From NCBI RefSeq assembly GCF_006539525.1, contig NZ_BJNE01000003.1, positions 1-64,000 of the forward strand: DNA of 64,000 nucleotides. Direction: 5' to 3'. This document shows, one piece after another, positions 18,494-26,894 of the stretch. The notes under the pieces were generated by a model. The model was not told the DNA's origin, did not search any database, and saw only the letters and a list, made by a program, of their open reading frames with translations. This DNA is from Glutamicibacter nicotianae (lineage in GTDB: Bacteria; Actinomycetota; Actinomycetes; Actinomycetales; Micrococcaceae). Numbering within the stretch: position 1 is the stretch's first letter; every line of letters begins with the position of its first letter. Position numbers and translations under genes: made by a program.

Positions 18494-19933
18494 ATGCCAT
18501 CTGCCCAGCATCAACCGGCAGCCCCGGAAATCAGCGCCGAGGGCTACAAGAAATCCCTGAGCCGCCGCCACGTCCAGATGATCGCGATCGGCGGAGCCAT
18601 CGGCGTGGGGCTGTTCATGGGGTCCGGCGGGCGGCTGGCCTCGACCGGGCCGGCACTGGTGCTGTCCTATCTGGTGGCCGGTGCGCTGGCCTACCTGCTG
18701 ATGCGGGCCCTGGGTGAATTGATCATGTACCGCCAGACCTCAGGCTCCTTCGTCTCCTACGCCGCTGAGCTCTTCGGCCCGAAGGGCGCCTTCGTCTCCG
18801 GATGGATGTACGTGCTGAACTGGATCATGACCGGCATCGCCGAATTGATCGCCATCGGGCTGTACTTCCAGTACTTCTTCCCGAATGTCCCGGTGACCGT
18901 GTCCGCATTCTGCGCGCTGCTGCTGCTAGTGGCCATCAACCTGATCAGCGCCAAGGCGTTCGCGGAGTTCGAGTTCTGGGCGGCCTGCATCAAAGTTGCC
19001 GCGATCCTGCTGTTCCTGGCCGTGGGCACCTGCATGGTGGTGACCAACGCCCAGGTCGGAGAGCACACCGCATCGGTGGCCAACCTGTTCATCGGCGATG
19101 AGAACGGCGAGGGCGGCATGTTCCCGCGCGGCTTCTTCGTCAGCATCCTGGTCCTGAATTCGGTGATCTTCGCCTACAACGCCATTGAACTGGTGGGCAT
19201 TGCCGCCGGCGAGATGGAGCACCCGGAAAAGGAAGTTCCTTCGGCAATCCGCGCCGTGGTCGTCCGCATCCTGGTCTTCTATGTCGGCAGCGTGTCCCTG
19301 CTGGCCATGGTGCTGCCCTGGAACGAGTATGAATCCGGGGTCAGCCCATTTGTCACGGTCTTCGAGAAGATGGGCCTGGGCTGGGTGGGCAGCGTCATGA
19401 ACCTGGTGGTGATTACCGCCGCGCTGTCCTCCTGCAATTCGGGCTTGTACTCCATCGGCCGCATCCTGCGCACCATGAGCGGCAACGGGCATGCCCCGCA
19501 GTGGCTTTCCAGGATGAACAAGCACTTTGTGCCTTCAACCGGCATCATCACCGTGGGCGTGGTTTATCTTGCCGGCGTCATCCTGAACATCTGGCTTGGC
19601 GATTCTTTCGCCTTCGACCTTGCCTTGAACACCGCATCCATCGGCGTGCTGTTCACCTGGGCCTCGATTTTCGGATGCCAGCTGATGCTGCGCAAGAAAA
19701 AGGGCGCTGTGTCCTCGCTGCCCATGCCGGGTTCGCCCATGACCGGCTGGATCGGATTGATTTCCCTGCTGGTGATCACCGTCTTGATTTCCTTCGATAC
19801 GCTGACCGGGGAGAACGGCGAGGTATTCCCGGTAGGGCTGTACACGATCGCGACGATTCCGCTGTTCGCGGTGCTGCTGTGGGTCGGCTGGCGGTTCGCC
19901 CGCAGGCACGCCCGGTCGAGCATCGACTTCTAG
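18494..19933 (+). CDS. Amino acid permease (APC superfamily)
   Basis: Secondary transporter of 479 residues with 12 predicted membrane segments. The first helix carries the family signature MIAIGGAIGVGLFMGSGGRL (near residues 29-48), and a second conserved stretch is AYNAIELVGIAAGEMEHPEK (about 229-248). It belongs to the D-serine/D-alanine/glycine, proline or aromatic amino acid group (AAT family); the substrate cannot be assigned. Monocistronic, with TCAGGAG 8 bases before the ATG. Confidence 0.85.
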   Translation: MPSAQHQPAAPEISAEGYKKSLSRRHVQMIAIGGAIGVGLFMGSGGRLASTGPALVLSYLVAGALAYLLMRALGELIMYRQTSGSFVSYAAELFGPKGAFVSGWMYVLNWIMTGIAELIAIGLYFQYFFPNVPVTVSAFCALLLLVAINLISAKAFAEFEFWAACIKVAAILLFLAVGTCMVVTNAQVGEHTASVANLFIGDENGEGGMFPRGFFVSILVLNSVIFAYNAIELVGIAAGEMEHPEKEVPSAIRAVVVRILVFYVGSVSLLAMVLPWNEYESGVSPFVTVFEKMGLGWVGSVMNLVVITAALSSCNSGLYSIGRILRTMSGNGHAPQWLSRMNKHFVPSTGIITVGVVYLAGVILNIWLGDSFAFDLALNTASIGVLFTWASIFGCQLMLRKKKGAVSSLPMPGSPMTGWIGLISLLVITVLISFDTLTGENGEVFPVGLYTIATIPLFAVLLWVGWRFARRHARSSIDF

Positions 19934-19953
19934 CCGCCGGGCTTTCGGCACCA

Positions 19954-19999
19954 AGCACCAAGGGGCGCATCTGCACTGCAGATGCGCCCCCTTGGTGCT
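19954..19999. terminator. Bidirectional terminator between convergent transporters
   Basis: Near-perfect 22-bp stem (19954-19975 with 19977-19999) between the amino acid permease and the MFS gene. Confidence 0.75.
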
Positions 20000-20007
20000 G
20001 TGCTGGC

Positions 20008-21435
20008 TCAGGACGTCCGGGTTTCGTCCTGTTGCACTGTGGCCAAGATGCCGGTGTCCAGGGCATCGGGGATTTCTGTCCCGCGCAGCGAGGCTCCGGC
20101 GGTCTCCGGCATGAACTTGATGGCGATCGCGCCGATGACGCAAGCTGCCATCATGTAGATCGCAGGGAAGAGCAGGAAGCCGGTGGAATCGATTGCCGCT
20201 TCATTGACCATCGCGGCGGTACCGCCGAAGATGGCGGTGGCGACGTTGTAGGTGATCGCGAAGCCCGCGAAGCGCACCTGCGAGGGGAACATCGCCGGGA
20301 AGGTCGCGGTGATGGTCGCCAGCTGCGGGATGTACAACAGTCCCAGCACAGCGAAGCCGACAATGGCCCAGGCGAAGGACTGGCCCATGAGCCAGAACAT
20401 CGGCAGCGCAAGCACGAACAGGCCGATCACCGAGGCGTACCACATCGGACGGCGTCCCACCTTGTCGGAGAGCGAGCCGGCGAACGGGATGACCGCCATC
20501 ATGGCGACTTCGCCGATCAGGATGGTGGCCAGCGATGCGCTGGAGCTCAGCCCCAGCTGGGTTTCCAGGTAGGTCGGCATGTAGCTGAGCAGCGTGTAGT
20601 TGACCACGTTCAGCGCGATGACCAGTCCGGTCATGGTCAGCATCGGGCGCCAGTACTGCATGACCAGTTCCTTGAGCGAACCGCCCTGCTGGGCTTCGCC
20701 GGCTTCTTCCATCTCCTGGAAGACCGGGGTGTCCTCCAGCTTGCTACGCAGGTACAGGCCGATCAGGCCCATGGGCAAGGCGAGGAAGAACGGGATGCGC
20801 CAGCCATAGGCCATCATGGCTTCTTCGCCGAGCATCAGCTGAAGGGCCAGCATTACCGCGGTACCGAGGGCGAAGCCGCCCAGGGTGCCGAATTCCAGGA
20901 AGGAGCCGAAGAAGCCGCGCTTGCGGTCCGGCGCGTATTCGGCCATGAAGGTTGCCGCGCCGCCGTATTCGCCACCGGTGGAAAAGCCCTGGACCATGCG
21001 CAGCAGCACCAGCAGGATCGGGGCTGCGACGCCAATGGCTTCATAGGTGGGCAGGACGCCGATGAGGAAGGTGGCCAGCGACATCATGATGATCGTCAGG
21101 GCCAGGATCTTCTTGCGGCCCAGCTTGTCGCCCAGCGGGCCCCAGACCAGGCCGCCAATCGGGCGGACCAGGAAGGAGAGGGCGAAGGTGGCCAGGGCCA
21201 TGAAGGTGCCGCCCTCGGTGGGGAAGAAGTGGGCGGTGATGTAGGTGACGGCTACGGCGTAGACACCGTAGTCGAACCATTCGGTCATGTTGCCCATGGC
21301 CGAGGCGGCAGTGGCCTTGCGAACTTCTTGCCGGCCTTCCTGCGTGTTCATGTCCGGGCCGATGTCGTGGTCCAGGTCGGGTGTGAAATTATGAGAATTC
21401 GAGTTGTCGTTTGGCTGGCTATGTTCCGGTTGCAT
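20008..21435 (-). CDS. MFS metabolite:H+ symporter family transporter
   Basis: Proton-linked importer of 475 residues and 12 predicted membrane segments. Family marks of the MHS group (ProP, KgtP, ShiA) are NMTEWFDYGVYA in helix 1, the loop GPLGDKLGRKKIL (about 105-117) and RMVQGFSTGGEYGGAA (about 140-155). The ATG at 21435 has CGGAG 6 bases upstream; longer in-frame starts lack one. It is divergent from the paaJ operon, which makes phenylacetate or another aromatic acid a candidate substrate, by position only. Confidence 0.85.
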   Translation of the reverse strand: MQPEHSQPNDNSNSHNFTPDLDHDIGPDMNTQEGRQEVRKATAASAMGNMTEWFDYGVYAVAVTYITAHFFPTEGGTFMALATFALSFLVRPIGGLVWGPLGDKLGRKKILALTIIMMSLATFLIGVLPTYEAIGVAAPILLVLLRMVQGFSTGGEYGGAATFMAEYAPDRKRGFFGSFLEFGTLGGFALGTAVMLALQLMLGEEAMMAYGWRIPFFLALPMGLIGLYLRSKLEDTPVFQEMEEAGEAQQGGSLKELVMQYWRPMLTMTGLVIALNVVNYTLLSYMPTYLETQLGLSSSASLATILIGEVAMMAVIPFAGSLSDKVGRRPMWYASVIGLFVLALPMFWLMGQSFAWAIVGFAVLGLLYIPQLATITATFPAMFPSQVRFAGFAITYNVATAIFGGTAAMVNEAAIDSTGFLLFPAIYMMAACVIGAIAIKFMPETAGASLRGTEIPDALDTGILATVQQDETRTS

Positions 21436-21551
21436 TGCTGCTCCGTTGTTTTCAGCTTTCCGTCGACCGATCGCCCAAGGGCCAGATAGAAATTCATCGC
21501 CTTGGCCGCGGTCCACGATCCGAGGGTTTCCCGGAGTCGGTTAAATACCAG

Positions 21552-21580
21552 AGGCTATTCGAATCATTCTGCAAAATCAA
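21552..21580 (-). promoter_or_regulatory. Promoter of MFS transporter gene
   Basis: Minus strand -35 TTGATT (21580-21575) and -10 TAGCCT (21557-21552) with a 17-base spacer; the predicted 5' leader is about 110 bases. Confidence 0.55.
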
Positions 21581-21704
21581 GCACTGACATGGATTTGGTT
21601 CCGAGGGTTCGCGGATAAAACGGTAGTTGGCCTGTGGGCTGGCCACGTGGAATGGCAGGCCTGAAAATGTTCAATTGTGAAAAAGCGGCGATCCGCGACT
21701 TTAT

Positions 21705-21724
21705 TATTGAACGAATGGTCGGTA
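21705..21724. promoter_or_regulatory. Candidate PaaR operator, paaJ unit
   Basis: 20-bp imperfect palindrome with core TGAACGAATGGTCGG. It matches the paaA site at 17 of 20 positions and overlaps a possible -10 TATTAT (21702-21707), 48 bases before paaJ. Confidence 0.7.
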
Positions 21725-21771
21725 AGTTTAGGTGTTGAGGGTCACTAACCATTTCGGCATAAGGAGCACAA

Positions 21772-22995
21772 ATGACCGAGGCATTTCTCGTAGGTGGAGC
21801 ACGCACGCCGGTAGGCCGCTACGGAGGGACGCTCAGCGCTGTGCGCCCCGACGACCTGGCTGCGCTGACGATCCGCCGCGTCATCGACGACGCAGGCATC
21901 GACCCGGCAGACATCGATGAAGTCATTTACGGAAACGCCAACGGCGCCGGCGAGGAGAACCGCAACGTGGCCCGGATGGCTGCGCTGCTGGCAGGACTTC
22001 CCATCACCGTTCCGGGCATCACGGTCAACCGCCTCTGCGCCTCCGGCATGAGCGCCATCACCATGGCCAGCCATATGATCAAGGCCGGTGCCGCCGACAT
22101 CGTCGTCGCCGGCGGCACCGAATCCATGTCGCGGGCTCCCTGGGTCATGGAAAAGCCGGCCAAGGCCTTCGCCAAGCCGGGGGCAACCTTCGACACCTCC
22201 ATCGGCTGGCGCTTCACCAACCCGCAATTCCTTTCCGGGGAGTACGCCCGCGATGGCAAAGCCACGTTCTCCATGCCGGAAACCGCCGAGGAAGTCGCCC
22301 GGGTCTACAACATCTCGCGCGAGGACTGCGACCAGTTCGCCGTCGAATCCCACGCCAAGGCCATCGCCGCCATCGAAGCTGGGCGCTACCGCGATGAAAT
22401 CGTTCCGGTGACCGTCAAGGGCCGCAAGGGCGACACCATCGTGGATACGGATGAAGGGCCTCGGCCTGGCACCACCATGGATGTGCTTTCCGGACTGCGC
22501 CCAGTAGTCAAGGGCGGCAGCGTGGTCACCGCCGGCAACGCCTCGACGCTGAACGACGGCGCTTCGGCGATCCTCGTGGTTTCCGAACGCGCCATCAAGA
22601 AGTACGGCCTGACCCCGCGGGCACGTATCGTCGACGGGCAGGCCGCGGGCCTGGAACCGGAGATCATGGGCATGGGACCGGTTCCGGCGACGCGCAAGGT
22701 CCTCGAACGCGCCGGCGTGGGCATCGAGCAGATCGGCGCCATGGAAATCAACGAAGCCTTCGCCAGCCAGTCCCTGGCCAGCATGCGCGAGCTGGGCGTA
22801 GATGCCTCAATCGTCAACCGCGACGGCGGCGCCATTTCGCTGGGCCACCCGCTGGGTTCCAGCGGTTCGCGCATTGTCATCACCCTGCTGGGCCGCATGG
22901 AACGCGAACTGGCCTCCGAGCAGCGCAAGCTGGGCGTGGCCACCATGTGCGTGGGCGTCGGCCAGGGCACCGCAATCTTGCTGGAAGGCGTCTAG
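21772..22995 (+). CDS. paaJ: 3-Oxoadipyl-CoA/acetyl-CoA thiolase
   Basis: Thiolase expected to cleave 3-oxoadipyl-CoA to succinyl-CoA and acetyl-CoA and to act earlier on the 3-oxo-5,6-dehydrosuberyl-CoA intermediate. It has 407 residues; the nucleophilic Cys is in NRLCASGMSAI (near residue 88), and the C-terminal motifs are GGAISLGHPLGSSGSR (His, near 355-370) and CVGVGQGTAI (second Cys). AAGGAG precedes the ATG. First gene of paaJ-F-H, with a PaaR-type operator upstream. Confidence 0.9.
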   Translation: MTEAFLVGGARTPVGRYGGTLSAVRPDDLAALTIRRVIDDAGIDPADIDEVIYGNANGAGEENRNVARMAALLAGLPITVPGITVNRLCASGMSAITMASHMIKAGAADIVVAGGTESMSRAPWVMEKPAKAFAKPGATFDTSIGWRFTNPQFLSGEYARDGKATFSMPETAEEVARVYNISREDCDQFAVESHAKAIAAIEAGRYRDEIVPVTVKGRKGDTIVDTDEGPRPGTTMDVLSGLRPVVKGGSVVTAGNASTLNDGASAILVVSERAIKKYGLTPRARIVDGQAAGLEPEIMGMGPVPATRKVLERAGVGIEQIGAMEINEAFASQSLASMRELGVDASIVNRDGGAISLGHPLGSSGSRIVITLLGRMERELASEQRKLGVATMCVGVGQGTAILLEGV

Positions 22996-22997
22996 GC

Positions 22998-23792
22998 GTG
23001 AGCGATCTGAAGAGCGAATTCACCACCCTCAAGCTGTCGGAAACCGATGACCGGCTCTGGGTGCGCCTGCACCGGCCGGATGTGCGCAACGCCATCGACC
23101 AGGCCATGGTCGACGAGCTGCACGCCATCTGCGCCTACCTGGAGAAGAGCCCCAAGATCCTGATTATCGCCGGCACTCCCGCAGAAGGGCCGAGCGAAGC
23201 CAACCCCAAGGGGCGCAAGGGCATCTTCGCTTCGGGCGCGGACATTGCCCAGCTGCGCGAACGCCGTCGCGATGATGCGCTCGCCGGGATCAATTCGGGC
23301 ATCTTCGACAGGATCGCCAAGCTGCCGATGCCGGTGATTGCAGCCCTCGACGGCTTCGCGCTGGGCGGCGGTGCCGAGCTGGCCTATGCCGCGGACTTCC
23401 GCATCGGCACCCCCGAGCTGCGCATGGGCAACCCTGAAACGAACCTGGGCATCATGGCCGCGGCCGGCGCCACCTGGCGGCTGAAGGAGCTGGTCGGCGA
23501 ACCGCTGGCAAAGGAAATCCTGCTGGCCGGCAAGGTGCTCACCGGCGAGCAGTGCCTGGCCGCCAACCTGGTCACCGAATTGCATCCCGCCACCGAGCTG
23601 GATGCGGCGGCCGACGCCTTGGCGGACCGCATCGGAGCCCAGGATCCTCTGGCGGTTCGGATCACCAAGTCGGTCTTCCATACTCCCCGCGAAGTCCACC
23701 CGGTCATCGACACCTTGGCCCAGGGCATGCTGTTCGAGTCCCAGGCAAAATTCGACCGCATGCAAGCATTCCTAGATCGAAAGAAGAAGTAA
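22998..23792 (+). CDS. paaF: Enoyl-CoA hydratase (2,3-dehydroadipyl-CoA hydratase)
   Basis: Crotonase-fold enzyme of 264 residues, predicted to hydrate 2,3-dehydroadipyl-CoA in the last part of phenylacetate breakdown. The oxyanion-hole loops are FASGADIAQL (about residue 77) and DGFALGGGAELAYA (about 119), and a conserved Glu pair position lies in GNPETNLGIM (about 147). GTG start 2 bases after paaJ and 2 bases before paaH. The PaaF rather than PaaG name is inferred from its place beside the thiolase and hydroxyacyl-CoA dehydrogenase genes. Confidence 0.82.
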   Translation: MSDLKSEFTTLKLSETDDRLWVRLHRPDVRNAIDQAMVDELHAICAYLEKSPKILIIAGTPAEGPSEANPKGRKGIFASGADIAQLRERRRDDALAGINSGIFDRIAKLPMPVIAALDGFALGGGAELAYAADFRIGTPELRMGNPETNLGIMAAAGATWRLKELVGEPLAKEILLAGKVLTGEQCLAANLVTELHPATELDAAADALADRIGAQDPLAVRITKSVFHTPREVHPVIDTLAQGMLFESQAKFDRMQAFLDRKKK

Positions 23793-23794
23793 GC

Positions 23795-24667
23795 ATGAGT
23801 GCACAGACCAGCTTCACCTCCGGCGCACTGCCGCAGCAGATGGGCGTGCTCGGCGGAGGGCGCATGGGCGCCGGCATCGCCCACGCGTTCTTGATCAGCG
23901 GCAGCTCGGTGACTGTTGTCGAACGCGACAGCGAGTCGGCGCAGGCCGCCTATGAGCGCGTGGCAGCATCAGTGGACAAGTCGATCGCCCGCGGCGGGGT
24001 GAGCGAAAGCCGCGAAGAGCTGCTGGCTCGTTTCTCCACCAGTACCGATTACGGGCAATTCGCCAGCGCGCAGCTGGTGATTGAAGCAGTCCCTGAAATC
24101 TGGGATCTGAAGGTCTCCTCGCTGCAAGCGGTGGAGCAGGCCTTGGGCAGCGATGCCGTGCTCGCATCCAACACCTCGTCGCTGTCGGTCAGCGGACTGG
24201 CCGAGGAATTGCAGCGTCCGCAGAACTTCCTGGGCCTGCACTTCTTCAACCCGGTCCCGGCTTCCACCCTGATCGAGGTCGTGATCGGCAAGCAGACCGA
24301 CCAAGCGCTGGTGGGTGCATCGCGCGGTTGGGTTGAAGGCTTGGGTAAGACCGCGGTCGTGGTCAATGACGCTCCGGGCTTCGCATCATCCCGCTTGGGC
24401 GTGGCAATCGCGCTGGAAGCGATGCGCATGGTCGAGGAAGGCGTCGCCAGCGCCGAAGACATCGACAATGCGATGGTCCTCGGGTACAAGCACCCCACCG
24501 GCCCGCTGAAGACCACCGACATTGTCGGTCTGGACGTGCGGCTGGGCATTGCAGAGTACCTGCATGAGATGCTGGGGGAGCGCTTCGCTCCGCCGCAGAT
24601 CCTGAAGGACTTGGTGGCCGAGGGCAAGCTGGGCCGCAAGACCGGGCAGGGCTTCTATACCTGGTAG
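23795..24667 (+). CDS. paaH: 3-Hydroxyacyl-CoA dehydrogenase
   Basis: NAD-dependent enzyme oxidising 3-hydroxyadipyl-CoA to 3-oxoadipyl-CoA. From ATG 23795 it has 290 residues. It shows the nucleotide-binding glycine motif GVLGGGRMGAGIA (residues 18-30), the catalytic His in LGLHFFNPVPAS and a C-terminal dimerisation domain ending in GRKTGQGFYTW. At this size it is the short monofunctional form (HbdA-like), not the double-domain E. coli PaaH. Terminator follows. Confidence 0.88.
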   Translation: MSAQTSFTSGALPQQMGVLGGGRMGAGIAHAFLISGSSVTVVERDSESAQAAYERVAASVDKSIARGGVSESREELLARFSTSTDYGQFASAQLVIEAVPEIWDLKVSSLQAVEQALGSDAVLASNTSSLSVSGLAEELQRPQNFLGLHFFNPVPASTLIEVVIGKQTDQALVGASRGWVEGLGKTAVVVNDAPGFASSRLGVAIALEAMRMVEEGVASAEDIDNAMVLGYKHPTGPLKTTDIVGLDVRLGIAEYLHEMLGERFAPPQILKDLVAEGKLGRKTGQGFYTW

Positions 24668-24676
24668 GACATCGAT

Positions 24677-24706
24677 GAAAAGGGCTGCGCATGCAGCCCT
24701 TTTCGC
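24677..24706 (+). terminator. Terminator of paaJ-F-H
   Basis: Stem GAAAAGGGCTGC (24677-24688) with GCAGCCCTTTTC (24693-24704), 4-base loop. Confidence 0.8.
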
Positions 24707-24721
24707 GTTCCGGCAGGTGTT

Positions 24722-25003
24722 TCAGGCGATCAAGCCGCTGTGGCGCGCACGCAGCACCGCATCGAAGCGATTCGTGGTGACCAGCTTCCGCGCCGCCGGC
24801 GCCAGATAGCTCGTGACGGTGCTTTCGGCTAAGCCCATATGCGCGCCAATCAAGGCATTGCACGGGACCAGCGCCAGATGGGAATCCACTTCGAGCTCAC
24901 GCGGCGAAAGGACAGAGAGGCCGACGCCTTCATTTGCCTGGCCATGGGAGCCTTCAGCGCAAGCACGCTGATTCACGAGCTCGGCGGCTGGCCGGGCCGG
25001 ATA
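24722..25003 (-). pseudogene. LuxR-type helix-turn-helix gene remnant
   Basis: The minus strand encodes a recognisable GerE/LuxR DNA-binding domain only: LSPRELEV, then NALIGAHMGLAESTVTSYL and a C-terminal AVLRARHSGLI. An open frame can be followed back to a TGA at 25004-25006, giving about 93 codons with no receiver or sensor domain. No ribosome site precedes the GTG at 24976. Helix 1 is altered compared with the family (DSHLALVPC in place of the usual LRLLAEG type). I read this as the decayed 3' end of a regulator gene; a very short functional HTH protein is less likely. Confidence 0.5.
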
Positions 25004-25122
25004 TCACCGCACTCCTGGCCTGGTACGGCTTTTTGCCATCGGCGACAACACCACCTGGCGTCGTGCGGTGCTGCCCGTCTGAGCCCAGTGGGCGTACAAA
25101 CCGGTGGTCGGCAAGCGCCGGC

Positions 25123-26025
25123 TCAGAACAGATGGCTCAGCAACGAAGAAAACAACTCATCCGGGTCATTGGGCAGTCCCTTGGAAGCGAACCACTCGCA
25201 AAGATTCACGCAATCGCGATGCAAGAAGTCCAAACCGTTCGGGTTGCCGGCGAGATCGACGCACTGCGGAACATCGATCACCACCAGGCGTTCGCCGGAT
25301 ACGAGAAGGTTGTATGACGAAAGGTCGCCGTGGGCGACCCCGAGTCCGGCAAACCTCTCCAACGCGTCGACGAGCTGGTCCCACAGCGCTGGCAGGCGCG
25401 GATCAAAGCGCGAGAGCTGCTGCAACCTCGGAGCCGCCGCATGCTGGTCCTCGGGATCGGCGATGAACTCCATCAGGATTTCGGTGCCGTCGATTTGCAC
25501 CGGATAGGGGACCGGAATTCCCGCCTCGTAGCAGCGCAACAGGTAGGTCCATTCGGCGTTGGCCCACTGCAGCGCTGCCACCTGCTTGCCGTAGGTGGAG
25601 TTGTTGCGGATGGCGCGGTTATCACGCGAACGCCGTGCGGAGCGCCCATCGCTGTAGGCCTGGGAACGGCTGAACTGCATTTGCTCACGTGAACGGTAGC
25701 GCTTTGCGGCCAGAAGGCTGCTGCGATCTTCGGTGGCACGTTCCAGCAGGAAGACATCGCCTTCCTTGCCGGTTTTCAGGATTCCCAGCTCCGTGTCAAT
25801 AGCGGCGGCGTCTTCGATGAGCCAGTGCGGATACGGCTTCGGCCCGCGCAACCCCTTTTCGATAAATGGCCACGTCGAGTACCGTTGGCCGTCATCCGGT
25901 TCACCGGTATCGGATTCGTTCCAGACAGGCTTGTGCTTGCTGAATTTCAGTTGCTCATCGGCATCTGCGGAGCCGGCATCGATCAGTGGTGAATGTGCGG
26001 CCGCGAGGCCAGCGGGGTAATGCAT
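25123..26025 (-). CDS. RIO1-family atypical serine kinase
   Basis: Predicted cytoplasmic protein kinase, 300 residues. After a non-conserved N terminus come the RIO features: nucleotide loop TGKEGDVFLLE (about 83-93), invariant Lys in LAAKRYR (about 105-111), catalytic loop GVAHGDLSSYNLL (about 232-244) with Asp and Asn, and the metal-binding motif VVIDVPQCVD (about 250-259), the RIO version of DFG. Bacterial members are widespread but mostly uncharacterised. A 32-codon ORF with a strong ribosome site overlaps its start, so translational coupling or a different true start is possible. Divergent from a tyrosine-type phosphatase gene. Confidence 0.82.
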   Translation of the reverse strand: MHYPAGLAAAHSPLIDAGSADADEQLKFSKHKPVWNESDTGEPDDGQRYSTWPFIEKGLRGPKPYPHWLIEDAAAIDTELGILKTGKEGDVFLLERATEDRSSLLAAKRYRSREQMQFSRSQAYSDGRSARRSRDNRAIRNNSTYGKQVAALQWANAEWTYLLRCYEAGIPVPYPVQIDGTEILMEFIADPEDQHAAAPRLQQLSRFDPRLPALWDQLVDALERFAGLGVAHGDLSSYNLLVSGERLVVIDVPQCVDLAGNPNGLDFLHRDCVNLCEWFASKGLPNDPDELFSSLLSHLF

Positions 26026-26081
26026 TGGAAATAGTCCTTGGAAGTAGTGGGGAGTGACGGGTACAGGCGGAAAGCAATCAT
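25983..26081 (-). CDS. Small ORF overlapping the RIO kinase start
   Basis: 32 codons (MIAFRLYPSLPTTSK...PHIHH) in another frame, ending 43 bases inside the kinase gene. Its ATG (26079-26081) follows AAGGAGGGG by 5 bases, one of the strongest ribosome sites in the window, while the kinase ATG at 26025 has only a weak site. Either a coupled leader peptide or a sign that the kinase start or the local sequence needs revision. No homology recognised. Confidence 0.35.
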   Translation of the reverse strand: MIAFRLYPSLPTTSKDYFQCITPLASRPHIHH

Positions 26082-26105
26082 CGTTACCCCTCCTTCGCTA
26101 GACTG

Positions 26106-26121
26106 ATTGACGTTTGTCAAT
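26106..26121. promoter_or_regulatory. Palindrome in kinase/phosphatase shared promoter
   Basis: ATTGAC-GTTT-GTCAAT, 6-4-6 perfect inverted repeat. Each arm contains a TTGAC -35-like element, one for each direction; on the plus strand TCTACA (26131-26136) lies 18 bases on. It could be a shared operator or a pair of back-to-back promoters. Confidence 0.4.
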
Positions 26122-26165
26122 GACTAAAACTCTACAACATGCCAGCGATGTGTTGCAATGGGCCT

Positions 26166-26894
26166 ATGAACCAAGGCCTGAATTACCGCAAGCAAGCCGG
26201 AGATCTGGAATGGAACGGAGCCGTCAATGCGCGGCATGTCTGCGGGGCGTTCTACCGCATGGGCAGGCACGAGTGGCTGACCGACCAGGGGTGGCGGCAG
26301 CTGCAGGATGACGGCATTGACCGGATCATCGACCTGCGCAACCCGGGCGAGATCAGGCGCCGCGAACATGACCCGGTGGTTGCCGAGCCGAGCATGCGGG
26401 GTATCGAGCTGATCAATCTCCCGCTGGAATCCCCAGGTAACGAGCGTTTCGAAGCGGTCGCGGTCCCGTATATGAACCACACCGGGATGTACCGGCTGGT
26501 TTGCGAGGAATTCGGGGATCAGCTGGTGGCGGTCTTCGAGAATCTGGCGGCAACCCGCAGCGGAGCGGTGATCCACTGCTCCGCCGGGAGGGACCGCTCG
26601 GGCCTAGTGGCGACGCTGCTGCTGGATTTGGCCGGGCTCCGCGACGAAATCCTGGCGCAGGACGAAGCGGCGGTGCGCGGCATCAATGAATGGCATCGGG
26701 TCTCGCCGCGCAAGCACCCCCATGAGTCCCACCAGTCTGCCGGTGAGCTGGAGGCTATCATCAGCAGCCGCGCCGCCGAATTGGAGAAGTTCCTGGACTG
26801 GCTCGGCTCTGCGGAGGACTACTTGCGCGGCCAAGGCCTGAGCGAGGACAGCCTGTCCGCCGTCCAGGCGCTGGCTCGACTCAATATCCCATGA
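26166..26894 (+). CDS. Tyrosine/serine protein phosphatase family protein
   Basis: A 242-residue member of the PtpB-like (tyrosine phosphatase 3) family. The N-terminal part has DRIIDLRNPGEIRRRE (about residues 57-72) and the catalytic P-loop is HCSAGRDRSG (about 138-147, Cys nucleophile and Arg), the long form with Asp and Arg seen in mycobacterial PtpB and in triple-specificity phosphatases. The possible substrates are phosphoproteins or phosphoinositides. ATG 26166 is preferred; an in-frame ATG at 26139 sits too near the predicted transcription start. Divergent from the RIO-type kinase. Confidence 0.82.
   Translation: MNQGLNYRKQAGDLEWNGAVNARHVCGAFYRMGRHEWLTDQGWRQLQDDGIDRIIDLRNPGEIRRREHDPVVAEPSMRGIELINLPLESPGNERFEAVAVPYMNHTGMYRLVCEEFGDQLVAVFENLAATRSGAVIHCSAGRDRSGLVATLLLDLAGLRDEILAQDEAAVRGINEWHRVSPRKHPHESHQSAGELEAIISSRAAELEKFLDWLGSAEDYLRGQGLSEDSLSAVQALARLNIP

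Larger units (their letters stand above)
21436..21771. other. Intergenic region between MFS gene and paaJ (336 bp)
   Basis: Holds divergent promoters: TTGATT-17-TAGCCT for the MFS gene on the minus strand, and a PaaR-type operator (21705-21724) for paaJ. No credible small gene is seen. Confidence 0.6.

Noticed and set aside
21465-21473. GACCGATCG, partial PaaR core before the MFS gene
   Set aside because: Only 9 core positions match, the outer arms do not, and it lies about 75 bases downstream of the predicted transcription start. Several such cores are expected by chance in 64 kb.
19501-21489. 662-codon plus-strand frame over the MFS gene
   Set aside because: Crosses a terminator and lies opposite a clear transporter; low-complexity charged translation.
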